Origin: Actinomycetota bacterium
GTDB taxonomy: Bacteria > Actinomycetota > Thermoleophilia > Solirubrobacterales > Solirubrobacteraceae
DNA: 64,000 nt
Assembly: GCA_018268595.1 (NCBI GenBank)
Contig: JAFDWH010000004.1
Location: 1-64,000, forward strand
Direction of reading: 5' to 3'
A program made the position numbers and the translations under genes. Below, piece after piece: positions 24,637-33,045 of the stretch; position 1 is the first letter of the stretch, and each line of letters opens with the position of its first letter. The notes beneath the pieces were generated by a model. The model was not told where the DNA came from. It made no database searches and saw only the letters and a program-made list of their open reading frames with translations.

Positions 24637-25317
24637 CTACACCGCAGTCCGTCTTTCGGCGCGGCGTCGTTGGGGCGCCGTGCCGAAGACGTGGTCCCAG
24701 AAGGGGGCGCTGACGCCGTAGCCGGTGTCGCCGTCCTGGAAGTGGTGGCGCATGTGCAGCTCGTGGAGCATGCGCGGGACCCAGGCTCTCGGCCGGCGGC
24801 CGCCGGGGAGGTGGTGCACGTAGTAGTGCAGCATGTCGTACGCCAGGTAGCCGCCCCAGAAGCCCGCGGCGAACGGCAGCGCGCGCGTGTCGCCCAGCAC
24901 CAGCACGAACAGGCCGTAGAACAACGCCGCGAGCGGGATGCTCACGGACGGCGGCATCACGAGCCGCAGCGGGTCGTTCGGGTGGTCGTGGTGGACGCCG
25001 TGGATGATCCAGTGCAGCCGCGCGCCGATCCCGTCGTGCGGCTCGAAGTGGAAGACGATGCGGTGCAGCCAGTACTCGGTCAGCGTCCAGAAGAGGTAGC
25101 CGCCGAGCGCCCACAGCAGCGCCTCGCCGGCCCCCATGCGGCCGAGCGCGGTCACCAGCACGACGACGATGGCCGGCACGAAGACGAACAGCGGCACGCT
25201 CCAGTGCACGCGCGAGAGCTTGTCGAGCAGGCTCGACTCGAACATGCGCGGCGACGCGCGCAGGACGTCCGCGCGCTTCATGCCTGCCAGGTCAGCGCGC
25301 CGGGGGTAGCTCGCCAT
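24637..25317 (-). CDS. Fatty acid hydroxylase / sterol desaturase family protein
   Basis: A 226-residue integral membrane protein with about four hydrophobic segments and the di-iron histidine clusters 'HRIVFH', 'HGVHHDH', 'HYYVHH' and 'ELHMRHH'. Together these match the fatty acid hydroxylase superfamily, close to fatty acid 2-hydroxylases. It would hydroxylate a lipid acyl chain or a carotenoid at the membrane. ATG at 25317 was chosen; TAACCT (rc of 25325-25330) lies 7 nt upstream, so the transcript may be leaderless. Neighbouring genes give no clear pathway link. Confidence 0.86.
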   Translation of the reverse strand: MASYPRRADLAGMKRADVLRASPRMFESSLLDKLSRVHWSVPLFVFVPAIVVVLVTALGRMGAGEALLWALGGYLFWTLTEYWLHRIVFHFEPHDGIGARLHWIIHGVHHDHPNDPLRLVMPPSVSIPLAALFYGLFVLVLGDTRALPFAAGFWGGYLAYDMLHYYVHHLPGGRRPRAWVPRMLHELHMRHHFQDGDTGYGVSAPFWDHVFGTAPQRRRAERRTAV

Positions 25318-25367
25318 GGCGCCTAGGTTACTCGGCCGCTCGCGTTCCTCAAGGCGGTCCGCACCGC

Positions 25368-25634
25368 TCAGGAGGCTTCGGGCGAGCCCTCCTCGGCGCT
25401 GGTCGCGAACACGATGTGACGCCGGCCGAGCGCCACGTAGTCGTGTCGCGTGCACGGGCGCGCGGGCTCGTCGAGCGAGGCGACCTCGACGTCGGTCAGC
25501 GCGAGGAACTCACGCTCGCCCGCGTTGAGGTGGTCGGTCAGCCGGCTGCGGTAGCCCTCGGCCGGCATCCGCACGGTGCCGGTCAGCCGGTATCGCGCGG
25601 TCTCGACGACGATCCGCTCCTCGCGCTGGTTCAT
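25368..25634 (-). CDS. Small conserved protein of unknown function (DUF6812-like)
   Basis: An 88-residue protein ('NQREERIVVETARYRLTGTVRMPAEGYRSRLTDHLN', then 'EFLALTDVEVASLD' and 'HDYVALGRRHIVFA'). The pattern of short beta-strands with 'GYRSRLTDHLN' resembles a small family seen widely in actinobacteria and often labelled DUF6812; this naming is from memory. No catalytic residues, signal peptide or membrane segment are visible. It diverges from the secreted protein gene at 25687, leaving 52 nt between the start codons. Confidence 0.65.
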   Translation of the reverse strand: MNQREERIVVETARYRLTGTVRMPAEGYRSRLTDHLNAGEREFLALTDVEVASLDEPARPCTRHDYVALGRRHIVFATSAEEGSPEAS

Positions 25635-25686
25635 GCGCGCGACCTTAGCGGACGGCCGCCTGCAATCCGGGGTAGAGTCGGGGAAC

Positions 25687-26439
25687 ATGCGTGTTCACCG
25701 AGTCATCGGAATCGCCGCCGCCGCGCTCGCCCTGCTCCCGGCGAGCGTCGCCGCCAGAACGGTCGTGACGCTCGACGGCGTCGCCACCCCGCCGATCGGC
25801 GACTTCACGCTGACGCCCAGGACGCTCAGCCTGACGATCGACGCGAGATTCGCCAGCGACGTGGCCGACGAATTGCCGGGGACCGTCTCGAGGGCGGTCA
25901 TCTACTTCCCGCACGGCCCGCGCGTGAACGGCCGCCTGTTCCCGAGCTGCGACCCGCGGCGGCTGCGCAGACTGCGCGGCTCCCCGCGCGCGTGCCCGCG
26001 TGGCTCGCGCCTCGGCGGCGGCACCGCGATCGGCGCCTCGCCGCAGTTCGGCAGCGGCGTGCGCGAGCGACTGCAGGTCGACATGTACAACGGCAAGGGC
26101 GGGCGCAGCATCGTGTTCATGCTGCGCGGCTTCAGCCCGGTGCTGATCTCGGGGATGATCGTCGCGCCGTTCACGGCGCTGCACGGCGGCAGATGGGGCT
26201 ACCGGCTGACGATGAACGTGCCGCACGGCCTGCAGGAGATCGCCTCCGACATCTTCGCCTCGCTGCTCGACTTCAAGGTCAAGGCGGGCGGCAACGTCGT
26301 GCGCGGCGGCCACCGCTACGGCTACATCGAGGCGCTCGCGTGCCCGCCGGGCGCGCTCGTCCCGCTGCGCGGGGTCTTCTCGTTCCGCGGCGGCGAGTCG
26401 ACGACGACCGACTCGTACATCGCCTGCGGGCACAGATAA
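25687..26439 (+). CDS. Secreted protein of unknown function
   Basis: A 250-residue protein with a signal peptide ('MRVHRVIGIAAAALALLPASVAA', cleavage about residue 23). I do not recognise the mature domain; it is beta-rich, with 'FPHGPRVNGRLFPSCDPRRLRRLRG' and 'ACPRGSRLGGGTAIG', and several cysteines (Ser-Cys-Asp, Ala-Cys-Pro, Ala-Cys-Pro, Ala-Cys-Gly) that may pair. The 'CPxGSxxGxG' element recurs in secreted proteins of Thermoleophilia, in my recollection. GGGTAG at 25670-25675 lies 11 nt before the ATG but lacks a good -35. Confidence 0.75.
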   Translation: MRVHRVIGIAAAALALLPASVAARTVVTLDGVATPPIGDFTLTPRTLSLTIDARFASDVADELPGTVSRAVIYFPHGPRVNGRLFPSCDPRRLRRLRGSPRACPRGSRLGGGTAIGASPQFGSGVRERLQVDMYNGKGGRSIVFMLRGFSPVLISGMIVAPFTALHGGRWGYRLTMNVPHGLQEIASDIFASLLDFKVKAGGNVVRGGHRYGYIEALACPPGALVPLRGVFSFRGGESTTTDSYIACGHR

Positions 26440-26482
26440 GGTCCGCACGAGCAGGGCAGTCGAAGCCGAAGGGGGATCGGCG

Positions 26483-27394
26483 ATGGCGAGCGGGGACCAG
26501 ATCGACGCGTGGATCGGGCGGCTGCGCCTGATTCCCGACAGCGCACGCCAGTTCGCCGTCGCGCGCGAGCAGGCCGAGCGCGAGTTCGGCTTCGACGCCG
26601 ACGCGCTCGGCGAGCTGGTCGCGCGCGGGCTGCCGTGCGCGCAGGACGGCGACGGCCCGCTGTTGTGGGCGACCGACCTGCAGTACCTCAGCCTGCGGCT
26701 CGACCGCGGGGCCGTCTACCAAGGCGTCCTCAACCGCTGGGCGAGCGCGTTGGCGAGCTTCTCCGCACGCGCGCAGACGCCGGTCGCGATCCGCTGTCGC
26801 GCGTACGCGCCGGCCGGCACGACGGTCGAGCTGCTCGCACCCGGAGGCGAGCGCGTGCGCGCGCAGGCCGGCGCCGGCGGCGCGCCGCTCGGCTTCGAGG
26901 CGACGATGCGCGGGGAGCTGCCGCCGCTGCCCGCTCCGCTTGCGCGCACGCTCGGCGAGGTGCTGGCGGACCTCGCGGCGCACGACTTCTGCTGGCTGCG
27001 CCCGCCGCTCGAGGCCGACCTCGCGTTCGTGCGCGCGACGCGGCTGGCGAACTGCCGCTCGACCGCCGGGCTGCTGGTCGAGGAGGCGCCACGGCTCGGC
27101 GTCGAGGCGCGGCTCGTGCACGGGCTGCTGCTGGCGCCGCCGTACTCGACGCCGCACAACTGGGCCGAGGTGCGGACCGACGACGGCTGGGTCGCGCTCG
27201 ACCCGCTGCTGCTCGGGCTGCTGGCGCGCTTCGCCGGGCTCGACGCCGCCGCCTGGCCGCCGGAGCGCTCGCCCGGCGCGATCCTGCTCGGTCTGACGGA
27301 GCCCGGCACGCCGCTCGTGCGCGACGCGGCGAGCGGCGCGCCGCTCGAGGCGACGTTCCTCACGAGGCCGCTGGTGGAGCCGGAGGATCGATAG
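26483..27394 (+). CDS. Transglutaminase-like cysteine protease-fold protein
   Basis: A 303-residue protein whose C-terminal half carries a transglutaminase-like triad: Cys in 'RLANCRSTAGLLVEEAPRLG', His in 'TPHNWAEVRTDDGW' and Asp in 'VALDPLLLG'. The N-terminal 150 residues are unfamiliar. No signal peptide is visible, so it is probably cytoplasmic. It lies 54 nt upstream of the NRPS gene on the same strand, and transglutaminase-like enzymes sometimes form or cut amide bonds in peptide biosynthesis. Whether it acts on the NRPS product is inference. Confidence 0.75.
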   Translation: MASGDQIDAWIGRLRLIPDSARQFAVAREQAEREFGFDADALGELVARGLPCAQDGDGPLLWATDLQYLSLRLDRGAVYQGVLNRWASALASFSARAQTPVAIRCRAYAPAGTTVELLAPGGERVRAQAGAGGAPLGFEATMRGELPPLPAPLARTLGEVLADLAAHDFCWLRPPLEADLAFVRATRLANCRSTAGLLVEEAPRLGVEARLVHGLLLAPPYSTPHNWAEVRTDDGWVALDPLLLGLLARFAGLDAAAWPPERSPGAILLGLTEPGTPLVRDAASGAPLEATFLTRPLVEPEDR

Positions 27395-27448
27395 ACCGGA
27401 GATTGGTACGATGACCCTCAGGCGGCGACCGCGCTTGGGGGAAGGCAA

Positions 27449-30400
27449 GTGGGAGCAGGCACCGCGGCCGTCGATCCCGCGCTGCGCGCCATCTGGGCCG
27501 AGGTGCTGGGCGTCGACGCGCCCGACGTCGACGACGACTTCTTCGCGCTCGGGGGCAACTCCCTGCTCGCGACGCAGATCACCGCGCGCGTCGCCGACGT
27601 GCTCGGCGTCGAGGTCGCGCTCGACGCGCTGTTCGAGGCGCCGACGCTCGGCGAGTACGCCGAGCGGGTGCGCGCGGCGGCGGGCGGGGGCGGCGGCGCG
27701 GCGGGCGCGGGCGCGGAGAGCGCGAGCGACGCGCGTAGGCGCGGTGGTCTGCGCGGGCTGCTGCGCGGGCGACGGGACGGCGGGCGGGCGGGTGATGCGG
27801 CAGCGGGGCATGCGGCTCCGGCCGCCGGCGGCGAGGCGGGCGCGAGGCGCCGGCGCGACGAGGCGCGACCCGACGCGCTGTCCGAGCTGGAGTCCTCCGC
27901 CTGGTCGGTCCAGCGCTACCAGCCGAACCTGCACCCGCATGTCGGCAGGGTCTTCACGCTCCACGGCGCGCTCGACGTCGAGGCGCTCGAGCGCGCGTTC
28001 ACGACGCTCGTCGCCCGCCACGAGCAGTTGCGCACGAGCTACCCGCTCGACGGCCACCGGCCGTGCGCGCGCGTGCATCCGGCCGAGCCGGTGCGGATCG
28101 AGCAGCTCGGCGGCGGCAGGCGGATGCGGGATGAGCAGGTGCGGGAGCTGGTCGGTGCGGCCTGGCGCGAGCCGTTCGACTACGAGCGCACGCCGCCGCT
28201 GCGGCTGCAACTGATCCGCACCGGCAGGACCAGCGCGGTGCTCGTGTTCCTCTTGCACGAGGTCGTCTGCGACGGCCAGTCGTACGACCTGCTCGTGCGC
28301 GAGCTGGGCGCGCTGTACGCCGCCGAGCGAGCGGGCGAGCCCGCGTCGCTGCCGGAGCCGCCGGGGCAGTACCGCGACGTCGTGCGCGCACACGGGCCGC
28401 AGCTCGCCGCACGCGACGCGCAGGCGGGGCGCGCGCACTGGCACACGGCGCTCGCGGGCGCGCCGCTCGCGCTGACGCTGCCGCACGACGAGCTGGGCGT
28501 CGAGGCGCCCGGCGCGCCGGCCGCCTACGCGCGCAGGACGGCCCAGCTCCCGCCGCAGCTCACCGGGCGCCTGCGCGCGCTCGCGCAGGCTGAGGCGGCG
28601 ACCTCGTTCATGCTCCACCTCGCCGCGCTCTACGCGCTGCTGCACCGCTGGAGCGGCGAGACCGACCTGCTCGTCAAGTCGCCCGCCGCGAACCGCGCGC
28701 GCAGCGAGTGGGAGCGGATCGTCGGCTTCTACTCGATGATGCTGCCGCTGCGCGTCGCGCTCGACGACGACCCCAGCTTCCGCACGCTGCTGCGGCGCAC
28801 GCGCGACGCGTCGCTCGCCGCCTTTCGCGACGCAAGCCTCGCGCCCGAGGACAACGCGGTGCGCGCGGTGACGGGCATGCGGGGGCTCGGCGGCTGGTCG
28901 GCGATGTTCCGCCTGTGGGACCCGACGAGCGAGCAGCCGCCCGAGCTGCCCGGCGTGTCTGCGAGGCACTACGAGGAGGACCGCGAGCAGGGCCGGCTGG
29001 TGCTGGTCGTGACCGAGCGCGCCGACGGGCGCGCGAGCGCGACGCTCAGCAGCTCCTCGGCGCAGCTCGACGCGCGCGCGCTCGGCGAGCTGCTGCGCCA
29101 CTACGAGCGGCTGCTCGAGCAGGTGGCGGAGGACCCGGAGCGGCGCGTCGGCAGCGGCGTCGAGCTGCTGACCGCCGCGGAGCGCGACCGCCTCTCGGGG
29201 CGCGCGCCGGCGCGCGACGACGGCGCGCGCGGCGCCGGCCTGCACGGGCTCGTCGCGCAGGCCGCGCGGCGCGCGCCGGACGCGGTCGCGTACGACCCCG
29301 GCGCGGGCGGCGAGGCGTGGTCGTACGCACAACTCGACGCGCGCGCCGGCGGCGTGGCGGCGCTGCTGCGCGCGCGCGAGATCGGCCCCGGCGCGCGCGT
29401 CGGCGTGCGCCTGCCGCCCTCCGGCGCGCTGCTGGCCGCGCTGCTCGGCGTGCTGCGGAGTGGCGCGGTCGCAGTGCTGCTGGAGGACGGCGAGGACGCA
29501 CCCGGCCCGCTCGCGGCGGTGCTCGACGCGCGCGTGGTGGCGGAGGCGGGCGCCGTGCCGGCGCCGCCCGGCGCCGGCACGGCGGACGGCGCCGTCGAGC
29601 CGGGGCAGGTCGCGCTGGTCGTGCGCACGGCCGGGACGGGCGGCGGCCCGCGCGCGGTCGAGCTGACGCACGCGACGCTGTGCCGCGCGGCGCAGCGCCA
29701 GCGCGACGCGCTGCGGCTGACGGCGGCCGACCGCGTCGCGTACGCGCCGGGACGCGGCGCGTGGTCGTGGGCGCTCGCGCCGTGGGCGGCGCTGGCGGCC
29801 GGCGCGACTGTGGTCGGGCCGGAGCGGATGCCGGCGAGCGGCTCGGCGCAGGCGAACGGCTCGGCGCAGGCGCGCGGCTCGGTGGAGACGAGCGGCGCCG
29901 TGGAGACGAGCGGCTGGCTGGAGGCGAGCGACGCGACCGTCGCCGCGCTCGACCCGCACCGCGCGAGCGCCGCGCTGGCGCAGCCGGCCGCGTTGCCGCG
30001 GACGCTGCGCGCGCTCGCCGTCCAGGGCGCCGGACCGCTCGCGGCGACGGCGCGCGAAGCGGCGGCGGGCGGGCGCGGGCGCCTCACGCTCCAGCGCTGG
30101 TACGGCGTGACGGAGCTGGGCGGCTTCGTGATGGCCGTGGGCGCCGGCGAGCCCGCCGGCGTGTGCGCGCGCGTGCTCGACCGCTACGGCAACGTCGCGC
30201 CTGCCGGCGTGATCGGCGCGCTGGAGCTGGACGACGGCTCCGGGCCGGTCGCGACCGGCGACCTCGCGCGGCGCGGCGCGAGGGGCGCACTCGAGCTGGC
30301 CGGCCGCGCGCAGGACGAGCTGCGCTGGCGCGGCGTGCGGCTGCGGCCGATCCTCGAGGACCTCGAGACCGCGCTCGCCGCCCATCCGGGCGTGGCGGCG

Positions 30401-30871
30401 GCGGCCGCCTGCTGGCACGCCGCGCGCGAGGCGCTCGTCGCGTGCGTCGTGCCGCTGGGCGCCCAGCCGCCCCCGGCGCAACTGGAGGCATGGCTGCAGC
30501 AGACGATGACCGACTGGATCCTGCCCGCCGCCTACGCGACCGTCGCGGCGATCCCGGCGCGCCCCGACGGGCGGCCCGACCGCGACGCGCTCGCGGCGCT
30601 GCCCGCGGTCGCCGAGGCGCTCGACGCGGCGGCCGGCGGATCGCCGCGCAGCGCGACCGAGCGCAGGATCGCCGCCGCCTGGACACATGCGCTCGGCGTG
30701 CGCGACCCCGGCGCCCACGACAACTTCTTCGCCGCGGGCGGCACGCTCGTGCGCGGCGTCGAGCTGGTCGAGCGGGCGCGCGCGGCCGGCGTGCCGATCG
30801 AACCGGTCGACGTGATGCTGCGCCCGACGATCGCGGAGCTCGCGGCGCTCGCCGACGGGCGCCGCGCATAG
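27449..30871 (+). CDS. Non-ribosomal peptide synthetase-like protein (PCP-C-A-PCP, partly degenerate)
   Basis: A 1140-residue protein. Residues 8-80 form a carrier domain with the phosphopantetheine Ser38 ('LGGNSLLATQI'). A low-complexity linker follows (about 82-135), then a condensation domain (about 150-560) whose HHxxxDG motif reads 'HEVVCDG' (His270, Glu271, Asp275), so the usual second His is replaced by Glu. An adenylation-like domain (about 590-1050) has weak motifs: 'RTAGTGGGPRAVELTHATL', 'YGVTELGGFV', and an A10-like 'DGRPDRDAL' with Arg1042 where Lys is expected. The last carrier domain has Thr1099 in place of the phosphopantetheine Ser. GTG start with GGGGGAAGG. Product unknown. 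Confidence 0.82.
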   Translation: MGAGTAAVDPALRAIWAEVLGVDAPDVDDDFFALGGNSLLATQITARVADVLGVEVALDALFEAPTLGEYAERVRAAAGGGGGAAGAGAESASDARRRGGLRGLLRGRRDGGRAGDAAAGHAAPAAGGEAGARRRRDEARPDALSELESSAWSVQRYQPNLHPHVGRVFTLHGALDVEALERAFTTLVARHEQLRTSYPLDGHRPCARVHPAEPVRIEQLGGGRRMRDEQVRELVGAAWREPFDYERTPPLRLQLIRTGRTSAVLVFLLHEVVCDGQSYDLLVRELGALYAAERAGEPASLPEPPGQYRDVVRAHGPQLAARDAQAGRAHWHTALAGAPLALTLPHDELGVEAPGAPAAYARRTAQLPPQLTGRLRALAQAEAATSFMLHLAALYALLHRWSGETDLLVKSPAANRARSEWERIVGFYSMMLPLRVALDDDPSFRTLLRRTRDASLAAFRDASLAPEDNAVRAVTGMRGLGGWSAMFRLWDPTSEQPPELPGVSARHYEEDREQGRLVLVVTERADGRASATLSSSSAQLDARALGELLRHYERLLEQVAEDPERRVGSGVELLTAAERDRLSGRAPARDDGARGAGLHGLVAQAARRAPDAVAYDPGAGGEAWSYAQLDARAGGVAALLRAREIGPGARVGVRLPPSGALLAALLGVLRSGAVAVLLEDGEDAPGPLAAVLDARVVAEAGAVPAPPGAGTADGAVEPGQVALVVRTAGTGGGPRAVELTHATLCRAAQRQRDALRLTAADRVAYAPGRGAWSWALAPWAALAAGATVVGPERMPASGSAQANGSAQARGSVETSGAVETSGWLEASDATVAALDPHRASAALAQPAALPRTLRALAVQGAGPLAATAREAAAGGRGRLTLQRWYGVTELGGFVMAVGAGEPAGVCARVLDRYGNVAPAGVIGALELDDGSGPVATGDLARRGARGALELAGRAQDELRWRGVRLRPILEDLETALAAHPGVAAAAACWHAAREALVACVVPLGAQPPPAQLEAWLQQTMTDWILPAAYATVAAIPARPDGRPDRDALAALPAVAEALDAAAGGSPRSATERRIAAAWTHALGVRDPGAHDNFFAAGGTLVRGVELVERARAAGVPIEPVDVMLRPTIAELAALADGRRA
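29826..29932 (+). repeat. Short tandem repeats within the NRPS adenylation-like domain
   Basis: Successive imperfect units of about 21 nt encode 'ASGSAQANGSAQARGS' then 'VETSGAVETSGWLEASD'. The first pair shares GGCTCGGCGCAGGCG, the second GTGGAGACGAGCGGC. The units sit between the A-domain core motifs and look like slippage-expanded filler. Confidence 0.7.
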
Positions 30872-30921
30872 CGTCCGCAGCCGGCCGTTTCAGCGCGCGT
30901 CGCGCGGGTACTGGTGGGGCC

Positions 30922-31170
30922 ATGGCCGGTGGCATCGCAATCCTTCTTCTCATCATCATCCTGCTCGTCGTGGGCGGGATCGCGCTCGCCCTCTACGGAA
31001 CGGGCGGCTTCCTCTGGTGGCGCAAGACCGATCCGCGCGCGGACCGGGCCGACGTCCCGCCGGAGGGCCCGTCCGGCGACAGCGGGGAGCGCCGCCCGCA
31101 GCACACGCGCCCGCGGACGACCGCCCAGGAGCGGACCGACTTCGCCGGGCGCCACGCGCAGCACGGCTGA
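30922..31170 (+). CDS. Small single-pass membrane protein
   Basis: An 82-residue protein with one long hydrophobic segment ('IAILLLIIILLVVGGIALALYG', residues about 5-26), then 'FLWWRK' and a hydrophilic, disorder-prone tail rich in Arg, Pro and Asp. Orientation with the tail in the cytoplasm is likely from the positive residues after the segment. No known family recognised. It lies 50 nt after the NRPS gene and 36 nt before the MFS gene, all on the plus strand, so it may belong to the same transcription unit. Confidence 0.6.
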   Translation: MAGGIAILLLIIILLVVGGIALALYGTGGFLWWRKTDPRADRADVPPEGPSGDSGERRPQHTRPRTTAQERTDFAGRHAQHG

Positions 31171-31206
31171 CCGCGGCGGCTGAGCGCCGACAGCAAAGGA
31201 GCGGCT

Positions 31207-32970
31207 GTGTCCGCGCACGCGGCTGAGCTCGACACGATCGAGACGCGCATCCCCGCCCGCTTGGACCGTCTTCCGTGGGCGCGCTTCCACTGGCTGATCG
31301 TGATCGGCCTCGGGACCGTGTGGATCCTCGACGGGCTCGAGGTGACGATCGTCGGCGCGATCGCGAGCCGCCTCACGGAGCCGGGCAGCGGGATCAAGCT
31401 CGACGCCAGCATGATCGGCACCGCGGCCGCGTTCTACGTCGGCGGCGCCTGCATCGGCGCGCTGTTCTTCGGTCAGTTGACGGACCGCTTCGGCCGCAAG
31501 CGGCTGTTCCTCGTGACGCTCGCGCTCTACCTCGTCGCGACGGCGGCGACCGCCTTCGCGTTCGCGCCCTGGTACCTGTACGCGGCCCGCTTCCTCACCG
31601 GCGCGGGCATCGGCGGCGAGTACGCGGCGATCAACTCGGCGATCGACGAGCTGATCCCGGCGCGCGTGCGCGGGCGCGTCGACCTGATCATCAACGGCTC
31701 GTACTGGCTCGGCGCGGCGGCCGGCTCGGTCGCGGCGCTGTTCTTCCTCGACACGAGCATCTTCGCGACGAACGTCGGCTGGCGGTTGGCGTTCGGCGTC
31801 GGCGTCGTGTTCGGGCTCGCGATCCTGTTCGTGCGCCGCAACCTGCCGGAGAGCCCGCGCTGGCTGTTCATCCACGGCCGCGAGCAGGAGGCGGAGGAGA
31901 TCGTCGGCCGGATCGAGGCGGAGGTCAGAGACGAGACCGGGCAGCCGCTGGAGGAGCCGCGCGACGCGCTCGTCGTGCGGCAGCGCAAGACGATCCCGTT
32001 CCGCACGATCGCGCGCACCGCCTTCCGCGACCACCGTCAGCGCACGTGGCTCGGGCTCGCGCTGTTCGTCGGCCAGGCGTTCATCTACAACGCCGTCACG
32101 TTCGACCTCGGCACGCTGATCTCGAGCTTCTTCGGCGTCTCGTCCGGCAACGTGCCGTACTGGTTCGCGGTCTTCGCGGTCGGCAACTTCCTCGGCCCGC
32201 TCACGCTCGGGCGGCTGTTCGACACCGTCGGGCGCAAGCCGATGGTGTCCGGCTGCTACCTCGGCTCGGCGGCGATGCTGACGCTCACGGCGGCGCTGTT
32301 CGTCGGCGACACGCTCACGATCGGCTGGTTCATGCTGCTGATCGGCGTGACGTTCTTCATCGCGTCGGCCGGCGCCAGCTCGGCGTACCTGACCGTCAGC
32401 GAGATCTTCCCGATGGAGACGCGCGCGCTGGCGATCGCCTTCTTCTACGCGATCGGGACGGCGGTCGGCGGCATCACCGGCCCGCTGCTGTTCGGCCACC
32501 TGATCGCGTCCGGCAGCCACAGCCAGGTCGCGTTCGGCTTCTACCTCGGCGCGGCCGTGATGGCGGTCGGCGGGGTCGCCGAGCTGCTGTTCGGCGTGCC
32601 GGCGGAGCAGAAGCCGCTCGAGCAGGTCGCGAGACCGCTGACGGAGCAGGAGGCGAAGCCCGCGCCCGCGCAGCGTGCGCCCGCGCGGCGGCGCGAGCGC
32701 TACCGGCCCGGCCCGGGCACCGGCTCCGCCGCCTCCTCCCCCGGCATGTGGGCCGCGGTGCCGTCGCCGCCGGTGCCGATGGACCGCGAGGTGGAGGCGA
32801 TCGTGCGCGCGCTCGAGCAGAACGGCCCGACCGACCGCGGCGCGCTCGCGCGGCTCGTCGGGGCGCGCTACTGGGGCCCCGGCCGCTTCCGCGGCGCGCT
32901 CGTGCAGGCGCTGCTGGACCAGCGCGTCCGCCGCGTCGGCCGCGGGCGCTTCGACGCGATGGCGCACTGA
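31207..32970 (+). CDS. MFS transporter with C-terminal extension
   Basis: A 587-residue major facilitator. Twelve hydrophobic segments span about residues 25-460. Signature loops are present: 'GQLTDRFGRKRLFLVTL' (loop 2-3), 'RFLTGAGIGGEYAAINSAIDELIPARVRGR' (sugar-porter-like after TM4) and 'GRLFDTVGRKPM'. After the last segment there are about 120 extra residues: a basic, Pro-rich linker and a folded-looking domain ('MDREVEAIVRALEQNGPTDRGALARLVGARYWGPGRF') resembling a small winged helix. GTG start with AAAGGAG. Substrate unknown; it may export or import something tied to the NRPS cluster. Confidence 0.85.
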   Translation: MSAHAAELDTIETRIPARLDRLPWARFHWLIVIGLGTVWILDGLEVTIVGAIASRLTEPGSGIKLDASMIGTAAAFYVGGACIGALFFGQLTDRFGRKRLFLVTLALYLVATAATAFAFAPWYLYAARFLTGAGIGGEYAAINSAIDELIPARVRGRVDLIINGSYWLGAAAGSVAALFFLDTSIFATNVGWRLAFGVGVVFGLAILFVRRNLPESPRWLFIHGREQEAEEIVGRIEAEVRDETGQPLEEPRDALVVRQRKTIPFRTIARTAFRDHRQRTWLGLALFVGQAFIYNAVTFDLGTLISSFFGVSSGNVPYWFAVFAVGNFLGPLTLGRLFDTVGRKPMVSGCYLGSAAMLTLTAALFVGDTLTIGWFMLLIGVTFFIASAGASSAYLTVSEIFPMETRALAIAFFYAIGTAVGGITGPLLFGHLIASGSHSQVAFGFYLGAAVMAVGGVAELLFGVPAEQKPLEQVARPLTEQEAKPAPAQRAPARRRERYRPGPGTGSAASSPGMWAAVPSPPVPMDREVEAIVRALEQNGPTDRGALARLVGARYWGPGRFRGALVQALLDQRVRRVGRGRFDAMAH

Positions 32971-33045
32971 CGCCGTCCCGGCGCACGTTGCTTTCCAACG
33001 CGGCCGGCCGACGAAGCGCCATCTCTGACATGGATCCGCGGCCGC

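Noticed and set aside
29826-29932. Repeats in the NRPS as a CRISPR-like array
   Set aside because: Units are about 21 nt, directly adjacent, in frame within a gene, with no spacers.
26279-30718. Open minus-strand frame of 1479 codons across the NRPS and neighbours
   Set aside because: It mirrors the G+C codon bias of the plus-strand genes, has no recognisable domain and is dominated by Arg/Ala/Gln runs.
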